From assembly GCA_021613535.1 (NCBI GenBank), contig CP075497.1:6448001-6512000 (forward strand): a stretch of 64,000 nucleotides of DNA. The letters are read 5' to 3'. Position 1 is the first letter of the stretch, and each line of letters starts with the position of its first letter. Made by a program: the position numbers and the translations under genes. Shown piece after piece: positions 24,992 to 36,072 of the stretch. The notes beneath the pieces were generated by a model. The model had not been told where the DNA came from. It ran no database searches and saw only the letters and a program-made list of their open reading frames with translations. The DNA is from Adineta vaga (taxonomy: Eukaryota; Rotifera).

Positions 24992-26303
24992 ATGATTCTT
25001 TTTCGTCGACAAAATTATCTCCATAAATTGTGTATTCTAAGCACGATTCTAATGATAATTACCAGTATAATAAATATTATGCATCATTCTGCTCCTAATG
25101 ATAACCATGAACATGGTCAGATATCATTAACAACGAACAAACCAGAGCTTCCAGTAGGATTATCAACAATCGTGACGAACAAAATGAAATTAGTTAACAA
25201 TAAATCGAATAGTTTTCAAGAAACATATCAAAAAATATCCCATTCATTTAATGACAATTATATTTTGACATTGACTCAACAAAATCAATCGAAAGTATTT
25301 TGTCCGCTTGTTCCACCTGATTTACAAGGTCCGATGATAATTACAGGATTGCCAAGCAATTTCTCTCTGTCCAAAGAATCTTCGTATCATTCTGATGTAC
25401 AAATCGGTGGTCGATATCATCCTAAAACATGTTTAGCTCGTCATAAAGTATCAATTATTGTTCCATATCGGCAACGTTGGGAAATTTTAGAACAGTTTCT
25501 TTTTCATACACATCGTTTCTTACAACGACAACAATTAGATTATCGAATATTCGTTTGTGAACAAGCTTTTGATAAAACATTTAATAAAGGTATTGTTATG
25601 AATGGATGTTTTAAAGAAATTCTCAAATTAGAATCGAATACAAGCTGTTTTATCATGCATGATGTCGATTTATTATTAATCGATGATCGAAATATGTATT
25701 CATGTCCGAAAAATCCACGTCATTTAAGTGTTGCTGTTGATAAATTTCAATTCTATTTACCTTATCATGAATTAGTCGGTGGTGTTTTAGGTAATTTATA
25801 TAAATTAGTTTACTTTCATGTTCGAAAATGAACATAAATAAGACTATAATTAGTTTTAATGATCATGACAATTAAGCAATAAGAAAACTATTATAAATTA
25901 TTAACTATCCTCTATTTACATAGATGGAGGAAACCATAAAGAGTTAATATTTAATATGAATGAATGTTTGTTTTCTTTTTTAGCAATGCGACGTGAACAT
26001 TATTTATTAGTAAATGGTTATTCAACAAATTATTGGGGTTGGGGTGGTGAAGATGATGATATGTATAAACGTATAGTTAATAAACATTTAACACTTGATC
26101 GACCACCTGCATCAATAGCACGTTATAAAATGTTAAAACATACTCATCAAAAATTAAATCCTTCTCGGATGAAAGTCTTACGTACAGCTAATAGTCGAAT
26201 CGATTCGGATGGTGTAAATAACGTGAAATATAAATTACTTAATACAACTTTATATCATCTCTATACTCATTTATTAATCGATGTTGGTGAACAAAATACG
26301 TGA
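24992..26303 (+). CDS. Beta-1,4-galactosyltransferase (GT7 family)
   Basis: A Golgi type II membrane enzyme that transfers galactose from UDP-Gal, or GalNAc in some invertebrate members, to GlcNAc. Two exons (24992-25790 and 25984-26303, intron 193 nt) give 372 aa. There is a short cytosolic tail and membrane anchor (LCILSTILMIITSIINIM), then a stem, then the catalytic domain: CPLVPPDLQGP, KVSIIVPYRQRWEILEQFL, the metal-binding HDVDLL, and after the intron MRREHYLLVNGYSTNYWGWG followed by GEDDDMYKR. The intron splits the alanine codon before MRREH. Which human B4GALT paralogue it corresponds to cannot be told by eye. It converges on the next gene with only about 134 bases between stop codons. 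Confidence 0.92.
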
Positions 26304-26437
26304 TAGGAAAATTCTCTGTTCTCTTGTTATGGAAAGAGCGTTTACATCTTTATTTATTTTTGTTTTCAAATATATAATATGTCAGTTATTTTTTTTGAAA
26401 AAAAAACATTTTTCTTTTTTTTATTAAAGATGATTGT

Positions 26438-27186
26438 TCATTTTTTACCAATTATGCTGCAATTCAATTCATCTGTTGCATCACCACAATGATTATGTTT
26501 ATTACATGTTAATGATTTTGAAATACAATTCTTATTTTTGCATAAGAAAACGCCAAGATTTTGAGGACAACCTGGTACAGCTAAAATACACGATGAAAAA
26601 GAGATTGATTTCTTCATTCATAAATCATACAAAATCTTACTAGTAAAATGAAGTGCGATAGCAATTTGAAAGCTTGCTGTTTTCGTTGTTTTACCAGTTG
26701 CAAATGTAAATGTTGTTTGTGTACTTGTTGTCTAAAATTACTAATAATTAAAATTTGAAATGAATTATATGAAATATCATACGGTGAATGTGAATGCTGT
26801 AGGTGCACCGCATTGTTGTCTAACATCTTTATTCAATAATGTTGTACCATCATAGATACGTAATGTATCACCTGGACAATCAGCAATATTCATTTGTTCC
26901 ACAACAATAACTAATCGTTGAGTTGGTAGAGCTGTACGAAATTTAATTGAACAATTGAAATTTGGTTGAAATTTGTTAATATTAGATAATTGAAAAGCTA
27001 AACCAGGTTTAATATTACCATCAAGAACCATTGCATCACTTCCACATATTTTATCCATTAAAACTAAATATAAAACTAAATATAACATCATATTGTACAA
27101 ATATACTTACTTTTCTCAGCAGCATTTACAAAGCTGAATGCAATAAATGAAATTAACAAGGCAAATATTGAAATGAATTTCATCAT
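26438..27186 (-). CDS. Secreted CUB and LDL-receptor class A domain protein
   Basis: The start at 27186 gives a clear signal peptide (MMKFISIFALLISFIAFSFV, cleavage near NAAE). It is followed by a CUB-like domain (FNCSIKFRTALPTQRLVIVV, CPGDTLRIYDGTTL, QQCGAPTAFTF) and, in the last exon, one LDL-receptor class A repeat (CISKSLTCNKHNHCGDATDE, then LNC). The D-x-x-D-E calcium cage residues of the LDLa repeat are present. Short introns join the exons in phase; the first joins AAEK to ILMDKICG. The likely role is extracellular binding or recognition. No protease or other catalytic domain is attached. I do not recognise a named orthologue. Confidence 0.75.
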
Positions 27187-27540
27187 TGTTTTTCGAAAGT
27201 TGAAAGTAAAGAAGAGAAACAGATTCTGGTTTTAACATGCCATTTATATACTGCAAGTGTCAGCTTTAGATTGATTTTGTTTTCTTCAAAAACAAATTTG
27301 ATACAATGATAAAATTAAGCTATGAAGATAAAAGAATCAAATGAAATCTGACCTATCATCTGTGCTCGATAAAAAATATTGACTAAAATACCTTTACTAG
27401 ACGCTAAAAATACTCGACGAAGAAAAGAATACAGACTGATTTAAATCATTTTGAAGAAAAAGTATGTTTATTTTTTGACAAAAAAACAAAATTAATTTTT
27501 ACAATAAATAAAATCTATTCATTTGCTCTTCGAAATTCTT
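27187..27540. other. Intergenic spacer
   Basis: Promoter side of the CUB/LDLa gene. AT-rich; no motif could be assigned. Confidence 0.45.
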
Positions 27541-27898
27541 ATTATACAACGTAGATTTTCACATCCGGCTCTGTATATTGTCGTTGTTTATTTTGTTTCG
27601 TTGTTCGTGATGAATATAGTAAATATTTTAATTCGATTCGTTTAATAATTGTCGATGGATGAATCGGATTTCGTCGACGATATTGTATTCGAGTTTGTTT
27701 TGCATAATTTAATTTCGATGATCGTTGAGTTGACGTAATTGCTGATATTGATAATTCAAATTGTTTATAGGATACATTTGACATTGATAAAGTTGAAGAT
27801 AATGGTTGGCAATTCGACGATTTATTTACTCGTTTAGGTGTTGATGTTAATGGTATATGGAATTGAAATGAATCAAGACTTGGAATATCGTTAGTCAT
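27541..27898 (-). CDS. Small protein of unknown function with TSTPKR motif
   Basis: A single-exon frame of 118 aa with no recognised domain. It is Ser/Thr-rich and basic, with LTSTPKRVNKSSNC near the N-terminus, RIQYRRRNPIHPS in the middle and IELKYLLYSSRTTKQN towards the end. A neighbouring - strand frame 0.6 kb upstream carries similar features (TSTPKKR; IKLDLLLYRPKSEY). TPK/TPKR sites look like proline-directed phosphorylation sites. Coding status rests on length and the shared motif only. Confidence 0.4.
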
Positions 27899-27929
27899 TT
27901 TTGTTTAATGATATAAAAATATCAAATAG

Positions 27930-27963
<34 letters not shown>

Positions 27964-28477
27964 GAAGAAAAGACAATGCTCAGATTGTCTATGCGAACAC
28001 TAATTGGAGAGAAGAAAGGGAGAGAAAGAAAGAAAATTAACTTCCTTATCGAGTAAACATTGACAAGTAACTGTTAAACGGTGGCAGATAGGATAAAAAT
28101 GAAAGTACTTGAATGGCTTTCTCATCTCTTTGAACTCAATTTCCTATCGATTCATTAATTATTATTATTAAAATTTCATATCAATCCTTTCGAAAACATA
28201 TGTTTCGGTTTGGGATTTATGATGTTATATTCGAAGGAAGGTGTGAATTATAAAGCAAAACAATGACGCGTGCCGTATCCGATACATTCAAATAAAGTCA
28301 AAACATTGAGCAGACAGCAATTAATTATACGGTACGAATAAAAGTGTGACGAAGAATTGAAATTCTTTCACTAAAGTGATTTGTTCAAACTTTTTCTGTC
28401 GAAGACAGTATTTATTAAGAATATCTGATCTAAAATATAATCGAACAAAAGTAAAAGAAAAATCTAGAGTTTAATAT
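27899..28477. other. Intergenic between the two small TSTPK ORFs
   Basis: Contains a (TA)n(GA)n microsatellite at 27930-27963 and no exon. Confidence 0.5.
27930..27963. repeat. (TA)n(GA)n microsatellite
   Basis: TA repeats run directly into GA repeats, immediately upstream of the small - strand ORF that starts at 27898. Confidence 0.9.
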
Positions 28478-28717
28478 TTAAATGTTCCATGATTGTTTAG
28501 TATTTTGTCGAGGATGATATTCAGATTTTGGTCGATATAGTAGTAAATCCAGTTTGATCATTGGTCGAGAACATTTTTCACTGATGATCATTTCCGGCTG
28601 CTGCTGCTGCTGCTGATGATGATTGTCTTTGATAGGATTATAAAAATTCTTCGGTGTTGATGAACGAGGTAATGATGTTAACGTTCTTTTTTTCGGTGTA
28701 CTTGTTTGAAATAACAT
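28478..28717 (-). CDS. Small protein of unknown function with TSTPKKR motif
   Basis: A single-exon frame of 79 aa: MLFQTSTPKKRTLTSLPRSS, then a second STPK, a His/Gln run (HHQQQQQQ, partly microsatellite-driven) and a C-terminal MIKLDLLLYRPKSEYHPRQN. It resembles the downstream 118-aa frame in having an N-terminal TSTPK and a C-terminal I-x-L-x-x-LLY block. I do not recognise it; the short length makes chance possible. Confidence 0.35.
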   Translation of the reverse strand: MLFQTSTPKKRTLTSLPRSSTPKNFYNPIKDNHHQQQQQQPEMIISEKCSRPMIKLDLLLYRPKSEYHPRQNTKQSWNI

Positions 28718-29405
28718 TTTTCTTACGACAAGATATTCAAGTAATCTCTTCGCTAATTTCTCTTAAAATGATTTCAATTTTCTTATCATATATTATTATC
28801 AGAAAGAGACAGAGAGAGAGAAATGGGGGGGGGGGGAATAAAGAAAGAGAGAGTGATTATACACTTTTTTTCTTTATCAGGAAATAATTAAGTGAGAGAA
28901 AAGAAAGAATATCGATTCGGTTTGATTCGCATTCAAGTGATGATGATTGAATAGTACAAGCTGCGTGCTGTTGAGAAATCTGTTCTACTATTCAGCAGAT
29001 TTTTTTCTCATCCACTACTATCCAAATATTCTGATAAATAGAATGACAATCGAATAGATTTTTTTTCTTGAAAATTAATGTGATAGTGATTAGGCGTGAA
29101 ACAAGCCTTTTCGCACAGTTTCATCCGGTGTATCAAATTGTGTCATAATCGAACAGAACAAGCAGCTGGATCATCTATCTTACATATCATTATGCAAGGA
29201 TTTATTATTTATCAATGATGATGAGTGAACTAAAACGTATGACAATCAACTAATGAATATACACAGGTAAGAAATATGCGATAAGAGAAAATGACATAGA
29301 CACACACACATACATATACATTAAGATTTGAAAACAAGATCGATTGGTTTATGTTGTGACTAGATTTAAAACAGAAAAATTGATAAAATATAAATTTGGA
29401 TTTGT
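28718..29405. other. Intergenic
   Basis: Contains a G-run (about 13 G near 28826) next to GA-rich repeats. No exon. Confidence 0.5.
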
Positions 29406-32400
29406 TTAACGGGTATTGGATCCTAATAAATGTCTTTCATTGATTCCACTAATACTATTACTTCCACCAATCGACGAAGTTTCCATTGGAGTTCGCATGA
29501 CAATGGAAAGTCGACCTGATTTTAATGACGGAGGCTAAAATAAAGAAAACCCATGAGAATCATTCGATTGTCTGAAGAAAGGAAAATGTTTAAGTATAAG
29601 TGATCACTAGATAAAGATAAAGTAAATCGATTAAATAAGAAAAGCAGACAATAGGACAAGAGGCAATAGGAACGATCAATTGTATAAAAATAAAAATATC
29701 AAGCAATGTAATTTATCATTCAAGCAAATGAATAGACTAAAGAATGTGTAATGATAAAAGATGATTAAAGGTTGAAGACATTGTACAAACAAACATGAGT
29801 TTAATTTTTATTTATCAAATTATTTCATTATGCGAAAATCAAAAGATCTAGTGAGAGAAAGTGCCAATGGGAACAAAAAACAAGGTGGATGCAGGCAGAT
29901 TAAAATGAATGAGAGAAAGTAAATATGTGGATATATATATATGAATATAGTTGTGAATAATTTATTACTGATATCTGCGCGCAATGTTTTTCTTTTTTTA
30001 CATTAGTATTTTTTGGATAACTAAAAACAAAACAACAACAACAACAACAAAACAAAGAAGACGAAGAAGATATTGATGACAATCATCAATAAACAATTCG
30101 AGAGAGAGGAAGGGAAATTTTTGAGATGAAATTCACATCACTGTTACTACCATCATTACAACCATTCTTTTAGTTTTGATATGGTTGTATGTATGTATGT
30201 GCAGTATTATATATGTTTGTCAATAAATGACACATGGAAAAGCGATGTAGAAAATATGATTGGAATGTGTTGAATTAGTTTTTTTTAGTTAGAAGAATGA
30301 AAATCAAATAAGATCTTTTTCTTTGTGTCTATTTCATGACTTACCTTTTTCTTGCCACCTATTAATAATTCTTTATAAGCTTCGGATCGTAAGAATCGAG
30401 CATAGGTATCACGATTCATTAAATTGAAAATATGATCCTAAAAGAAGAAATCAGATTTGAAAAGGAAAATATAAATTCTAACCTGAGCTTCATCAAATGT
30501 ATAACGACTAGCAAAATGAGTCATATTATTTTTTGTTAAATTCATCACACGTTGATCAATATTAATCGAATAGTAAGCACCTTAATATACATAGATGTTT
30601 TTTTTTCTGCATTATTTTCGAAAAAGTGAAATTTACCTGGTGAGAGAAATTCATTATAAATTTCATGAACTCGATTGTGAACATCTTTTTGTGGTGTATG
30701 AAATCGAAGTTGTATACAAGCTTCATAGAATCTTAGATTTTCACTTGAATACTCTTTGTCAAGAAATTTCCAGAAATGATCACGACCAATTGGATCTTTA
30801 AGTAATTCGTTGATTGAAAAGCCCCATCGTTTAACACGTCGTGATGAAATTTCTTTTGCATTACCCATCTTTTCTAATTCCCATAGATCAGTGGAATCAG
30901 TTATCCCTTGAATAAAATATGAATTCTATTTCTGTGAATGAAAAAGTTTCTACTAATGATTGACTAACTCAAAGATCATATTACATAAATTTGATCTATT
31001 CCTTACGTTCTCAAACGAAAATGTTGTTTGATAAGAAGAAAAGTCAAGAGAATTTTAATTATAAGGTTATAAAAATACATTCGTCTTATCAATAGAAGAG
31101 TAAAAAGACGAGAACTTACAAGGGTTAGATGGTTCACATAACGTTAAAAATGGATCAAATTCAGCATATTGCTCGAAATAAGATACGTAACTTTCGCATA
31201 CTTTCGAAGTCTTTAAACATCGTCGATCAAGACGATGTTTTAAGAATTCGATTTCATGACATAATTGATCAACTAATGCTGTTTCATCACATTCACGTAA
31301 TATATCTGTTCGATTCAATGATGATTGTGATGTTTGATTTGATGATGTTGGTCCAGCAGATAATAAACCAACCGTCATTGTCATGAGGTTTCTATTGGCA
31401 GCTAATGCTAATGCTGATGCAGGTCCTGTATTTGGTGTTGATGTTTTTCTTTGATTACTTGTAAATAAATGTGTTGCTAAAAGTGGTGCTTTTCGACGCA
31501 TTAATTTTTTGATATCTTGTTCACTCATGTTCACACAACCAGGTGCAGGACGATAAACATCCCAAAAAGCTCGTTCTTGAGAATCAAGAACATTTCGTTC
31601 GACTTTATCACGTTTTTTATCCACTCTGATTGAATGAATGAGTTGATACATATAGGAAATGTAGTGAAAGAAATTCTTACTTGATTTGTGCTTCAGCTTG
31701 CATGTAAATAAATTCCCATTTTCGAGCAAAAAGTTTTTGTAATCGAGCTAAATTTTCCGCTTCGTAATCAGCCAATTCTAATCGAGTCTTATTTTGCATT
31801 GTTCGTTTACATAAATACACAGCTAGAGAAAGAGAAAAAAGTCTGTTGTTTAGGAAAGATTACCAAGTGTGAAAAAGAGAGAAACAGAGAGAGAGAGAGA
31901 GAGAGTAAATAATGAATGTTAGGGATTAGTCTTAGCAGCAAAATATTCTACCTCTTTTTAATTATATCAATCGTTTCTAATTATGTATAGAAAAAAAATA
32001 ATATGTAAAGGACAAAATCATCGACAGAAGAAGAAATATTACCGTAATCAATATTATCGGGTTCACCGTGATTTGATGGCCAAAAATATGGTGTCTGAAG
32101 AAAAAAAATACATTAATTATTTTCTAATATGTAAAAAAATTGATCTTATTTACTTGAAAACGATAGAATGTACCGTCATTTTTTATCGTTAAAACATGAT
32201 CTTCAATAGGTAAAATCTAAGGAGAAAAGAAAATTTTTCAAATTAGAAAATAAGTCTATAAGAATCTTACATAACCATAAGATGACATAAGGTTAGCGAG
32301 ATGAAGGGCTTCAGCTAAATTATAGAATATCAATTGATAGTTATCTAAAAATAATCACTATAGTTTCACCTGTATCATCAACATCGAGTGTTTTTAAAAT

Positions 32401-32832
32401 CCATTGCATTAAATCACCACCGGTGAAGACACTCGGAATTTTTGACATGAAACTTTTAACAGATTTTATAGGTAAACCTGTATTTTCATCTTGCATTTTT
32501 TCAAGTAATGTTTCAATCTATTCAAAAATATGTTAATCATAAAGCTAAAAACATATTTTCCTTACTTTTTTATACGTAAATAGATTTGGAATTTCATATT
32601 CACGATTGATTCCTTCGATAACACTTGTACTTGAATTTAAAAGAAAATCATTTGGTGTATTTCCACTATCACCTAATGTTCCAGCTGAATCATCCAATGC
32701 TATATGATCATCTGGTTCATGTTGAATCGTTGAAAGGATCGATTTGGGTGCGTTCATACGAACCATTTCTAAGGGTAAGTGTTCGCCAAGTGAATCGTCG
32801 TCAGTGAAAGATGCGCGAGTAATATTGGCCAT
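29406..32832 (-). CDS. RGS7: R7-family regulator of G-protein signalling (RGS6/7-like)
   Basis: A GTPase-activating protein for Galpha-i/o that works as an obligate dimer with Gbeta5 through its GGL domain. In order it shows a long, variable N-terminus ([14 protein letters not shown]...); the DEP domain ([40 protein letters not shown]); the DHEX region ([48 protein letters not shown]); [20 protein letters not shown] ([26 protein letters not shown]...PSNP); and the RGS box ([56 protein letters not shown], then RFLRS). The last intron, 29536-30344, is about 0.8 kb. A Thr/Ala/Ser-rich insert lies between DHEX and GGL. The sequence is close to vertebrate RGS6/RGS7. Confidence 0.95.
31881..31905. 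repeat. (GA)n microsatellite
   Basis: GA-rich simple repeat in an RGS7 intron. Confidence 0.85.
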
Positions 32833-33128
32833 TCAATGATAACGGGTGGTAATCATAACCATCGCATTATCTAGAATAAAGAAGAAGAAAATGGCAAATT
32901 TTTATTGGCGAGAAAACGTTTAAAGCAGGAACAACATAGATATTTCTTGAAAACTACGAAGAGAAACAACTATAACAACAACAAACATCTATAAAAAAAA
33001 AAGAAAAGAAAATTCATGAACAGGAAATATAAGGATTTAAAGTTTCTATTTGTTCGTTTATTTGCTTTTCCAAAATCTGACTTCTTCGATATTTCATTTC
33101 TTTATTCGATTTTGTTTTCTTTGATTTT

Positions 33129-33962
33129 CTAGTTTGTCACTGGTGCTAAACGATTGATTAAAGATATTGCACTGTAACAAAGACGTGTGACAAATGATGG
33201 ACATTGTGGTCGACTACATAGATGTTCAACAGTTTGACGAAGTTCATAAAATAATGTGCGTGTATATGGATTTCGATGTGATGCATAACGTAATGTTAAA
33301 AATCGATAATACATGAAGATAAGCAAAAAATTTGAACGTGCAACAAAGATTGATAAAATCAATAATGGCATAAGAATAATTTCATTCAATGCTACAAAAC
33401 GAAGTAGATTTGCATGATTTTCTGTAATACGATCGAGATATGATTTGACAATTGGATAACTTGTTAAGATTTGCGATAGAAATGAACATGAATGTAAAAT
33501 AGCATAAGTTGTAATTGGTATAAGTACGATTGTCATTGGTGAACCACTTAGAAATAAAAGTGAATACATTAAGTAATGAGCACTATCTTCACGAATTAAA
33601 TTAAAGAAAAATTCACGTGATAATTGAAACGTTGGGATACGTTGTCGAAGGCGTAATGCTGATGTTACTGCCGATGCTATTAAAGCTTTTGTATAATAAA
33701 CATTCGCTTCAGAATTTGAACGAAAGAATGGTAAAATATACATTAATGTAAAAAATATTGTTGCTAAACGGGATAATAATAAAACAGCATCCGTTTTTCG
33801 TTCTAATAAAACATTGATTAATGATGGAGATGATGATGGTGTTGAACGTGGAGGTGTTTGAGCTGAACTTCTTGGTGGTGGTGATGATGATGTAGATGTA
33901 GCATCATTAGTTTCACTTGCATTTGATGATGCATTGGATGTCACATCTTCGACAAGAACCAT
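33129..33962 (-). CDS. TMEM33: TMEM33 / Kr-h2 ER membrane protein
   Basis: An ER and nuclear-envelope membrane protein that interacts with reticulons and functions in ER shaping and stress signalling. A single exon encodes 277 aa. A Ser/Pro-rich leader (about 45 aa) precedes hydrophobic segments (LLLSRLATIFFTLMYILPFF; YLMYSLLFLSGSPMTIVLIP; LRFVALNEIILMPLLILSIF). The family-typical FLTLRYASHRNPYTRTLFYE is followed by ELRQTVEHL near the C-terminus. Lack of introns is unusual for this window and may reflect retroposition or intron loss. It is tandem with RGS7 and divergent, over about 390 bases, from the zinc-finger gene downstream. Confidence 0.9.
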   Translation of the reverse strand: MVLVEDVTSNASSNASETNDATSTSSSPPPRSSAQTPPRSTPSSSPSLINVLLERKTDAVLLLSRLATIFFTLMYILPFFRSNSEANVYYTKALIASAVTSALRLRQRIPTFQLSREFFFNLIREDSAHYLMYSLLFLSGSPMTIVLIPITTYAILHSCSFLSQILTSYPIVKSYLDRITENHANLLRFVALNEIILMPLLILSIFVARSNFLLIFMYYRFLTLRYASHRNPYTRTLFYELRQTVEHLCSRPQCPSFVTRLCYSAISLINRLAPVTN

Positions 33963-34354
33963 GTTGAATAATGAGAATTGATCTTAATAGTATTGCTAGA
34001 GTAGAGTAGACTAGAATAGAGAGTATTATATTATTCTATGTTTCTGACGAGTCAACCATTTAACAGAACAGAAACCTCCAAGAAAATGTGTTTATATATA
34101 GTAACATGAGAATCAATATGAAAAGATTTTTTCATCTCAATTAGTAAATGTAAATTAAGTTTTATGTAAATAATATCAAGATTTTCTATCGTAGTTTTAT
34201 CGTTTTTTGTATATTTTAAATGAATTTGTACTACTAGCGCTACTGAATTTTGATTGGTTGATTTTGTTTAGTAAATCAAACTGGACTAGAGTGGAAGAGA
34301 AGAAGCTTGTATTGTATTGTATTGTGTTATTTTTCTATACATATTCAAGAATCA
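33963..34354. promoter_or_regulatory. Candidate bidirectional promoter, TMEM33 / zinc-finger gene
   Basis: About 390 bases separate two divergent ATGs, so both promoters must lie here or overlap the genes. Beyond A/T richness and small TAGAGTAGA-type repeats near 33998-34020 no specific motif was identified; the call is positional. Confidence 0.4.
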
Positions 34355-35934
34355 ATGAGGCGCATCGATTCGAAATCTCATCTATGTTCGATATGTAAGA
34401 AATCCTTTTCAAGGCCAAGTAAACTTCAATATCATATTGCTTTTCATCATGAAAAAAAGGTATATTGAGACATATTTAGAAAAAGAACTTCAAGAGTATT
34501 GTTTCTTTTATAGTTCTCATTTGAATGTACTGAATGTGGTAAACCATATTCTAATCAAGATCATGTCAACCGTCATTATCGTAATGTTCATCAACAACAA
34601 AATACAAAAACAAACAAGTATTATCCTATTTCTATATGATATTGTTATCGAGAGTATTTATAATCTAGATTCACTTGTGTCATGGATGATTGTACAAAAA
34701 CATTTGTTAATAAACAAAATCTTGATCGACATATTAAACTTGCTCATGCTAAATCAAAATCAAAACCTGTTCAAGTAGATAAAATTCTTTTGTTTTAATA
34801 TGTATTTAAATTTGAATTTTTCTAGTGTTTTTATTGTTCTGAATTCGTTCCATCATTGGAATCCCACTTAATAACAAAACATGATTCGATATCATCAGAT
34901 AAATTCAAGTATGTTATACATATCAATGTGTTTCTGATTGAGTAACACGAATTATTTAGATGCCTTGATTGTTTGAAAGAATTCTCATCAATAAAACGTT
35001 TGATACATCATCGAATTATTCATACAGGTATGATAAATGATTTGGCAGTAAGGATAAAGAAATGCTTTGTTTTCTTTTATAATTAAGTTTAGACCATCCA
35101 TTGGCCTTTGCGCGTTATATACGGTTAGTAAAAGGTCGGGTGACCACCTTCGAAGACCGTCAATGGATGAATGTAATACAGATATTGTAAAACATTTATC
35201 TCATATTTAGATGAACGTCGAGAAGTCGATGTTCAATGGACAATGAATCGACTATTAGATGAAGTTGAACGAATGCAAAGTAGAGACTTTCAATTTTTTT
35301 ATTCGAATAGTTTTTTTCAAAACAAAATGATGGTTTTTTTGTAGTGTTTCAATGTCATTTATGTCATCGAATATTTCGTTCATTATTTCAACTTGATCAA
35401 CATCGTCATAGTAAAATTCATCAAGAACAATTTCCATGTCCATATTTCAATTGTGTAAAAACATTTCTTCATATGAGAAATCTTCGACATCATGTCAAGT
35501 AGATATTTACTTTTTAGAAAAGGAAATTAATCAAATTGAAAATTTTTATTTTAAGAATTCATCATGAAAATCTCTCTCGTTTATCATGTCCGATGAAATC
35601 TTGTTCAAAAACATTCACATGTCAAGCATCGATCTGTCGACATTTAAGTCGATGTCATTCATTCGATGATATCATCGAACAAATCAATAGGAAACAAAAA
35701 CAATCTCCGAATCGTCAAGAAAATATTCGACGATTTTTAAGTGGTTTCGATAATCGAAAACTTAATCAAGAGAATGAAATCTCCCAACAAATGAAACATC
35801 TTTTTAATCTTTTATTAACTGATGATAATCTCGTACAGATATCCGATGAAAGTATGGAGGTCGGATCAAATGAAGAATCATTCGATCCTAATTTATTGAA
35901 AGGTTATAATGAAATTGGACTTGTTAAATTGTGA
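34355..35934 (+). CDS. TFIIIA-like C2H2 zinc-finger protein
   Basis: Eight C2H2-type fingers are readable in order: CSICKKSFSRPSKLQYHIAF, CTECGKPYSNQDHVNRHYR, CVMDDCTKTFVNKQNLDRHI, CFYCSEFVPSLESHL, CLDCLKEFSSIKRLIHHRII, CHLCHRIFRSLFQLDQHR, CPYFNCVKTFLHMRNLRHHV and CPMKSCSKTFTCQASICRHL. An acidic C-terminal region without fingers follows, ending ...NEIGLVKL at 35934. Tandem fingers with C-x4/5-C spacing and little linker resemble TFIIIA (GTF3A), the 5S rRNA gene factor, but the 9-finger count and TGEKP-poor linkers are only suggestive. Exons are small with introns of about 50-60 nt, except intron 5 (35028-35210), which contains an inverted-repeat structure. Confidence 0.6.
35095..35169. other. 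Intronic inverted-repeat structure
   Basis: CATCCATTG (35095-35103) and CAATGGATG (35161-35169) form a perfect 9-bp outer stem. Directly inside, ACGGT (35121-35125) pairs with ACCGT (35156-35160). Two small hairpins lie within, GGTC/GACC (35134-35145) and the palindrome CTTCGAAG (35148-35155). The block is richer in G+C than its 183-nt intron and could be a structured RNA or a small MITE. Confidence 0.45.
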
Positions 35935-36072
35935 TAATTTCATTTGTTTGTTTTTTCTTGTTATTTCGTTCGCGTTCTAATCGGTGATTTTAGTATTCAA
36001 ATTTTGTTATATCGTTGTTGTTTTTTTTAGATATAAAACGATACTTTTTCAACGAAAACAATCATATCAATC

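Noticed and set aside
35095-35169. tRNA or hammerhead ribozyme in the intronic inverted repeat
   Set aside because: There is no A/B box arrangement for a tRNA and no CTGATGA...GAAA core for a hammerhead.
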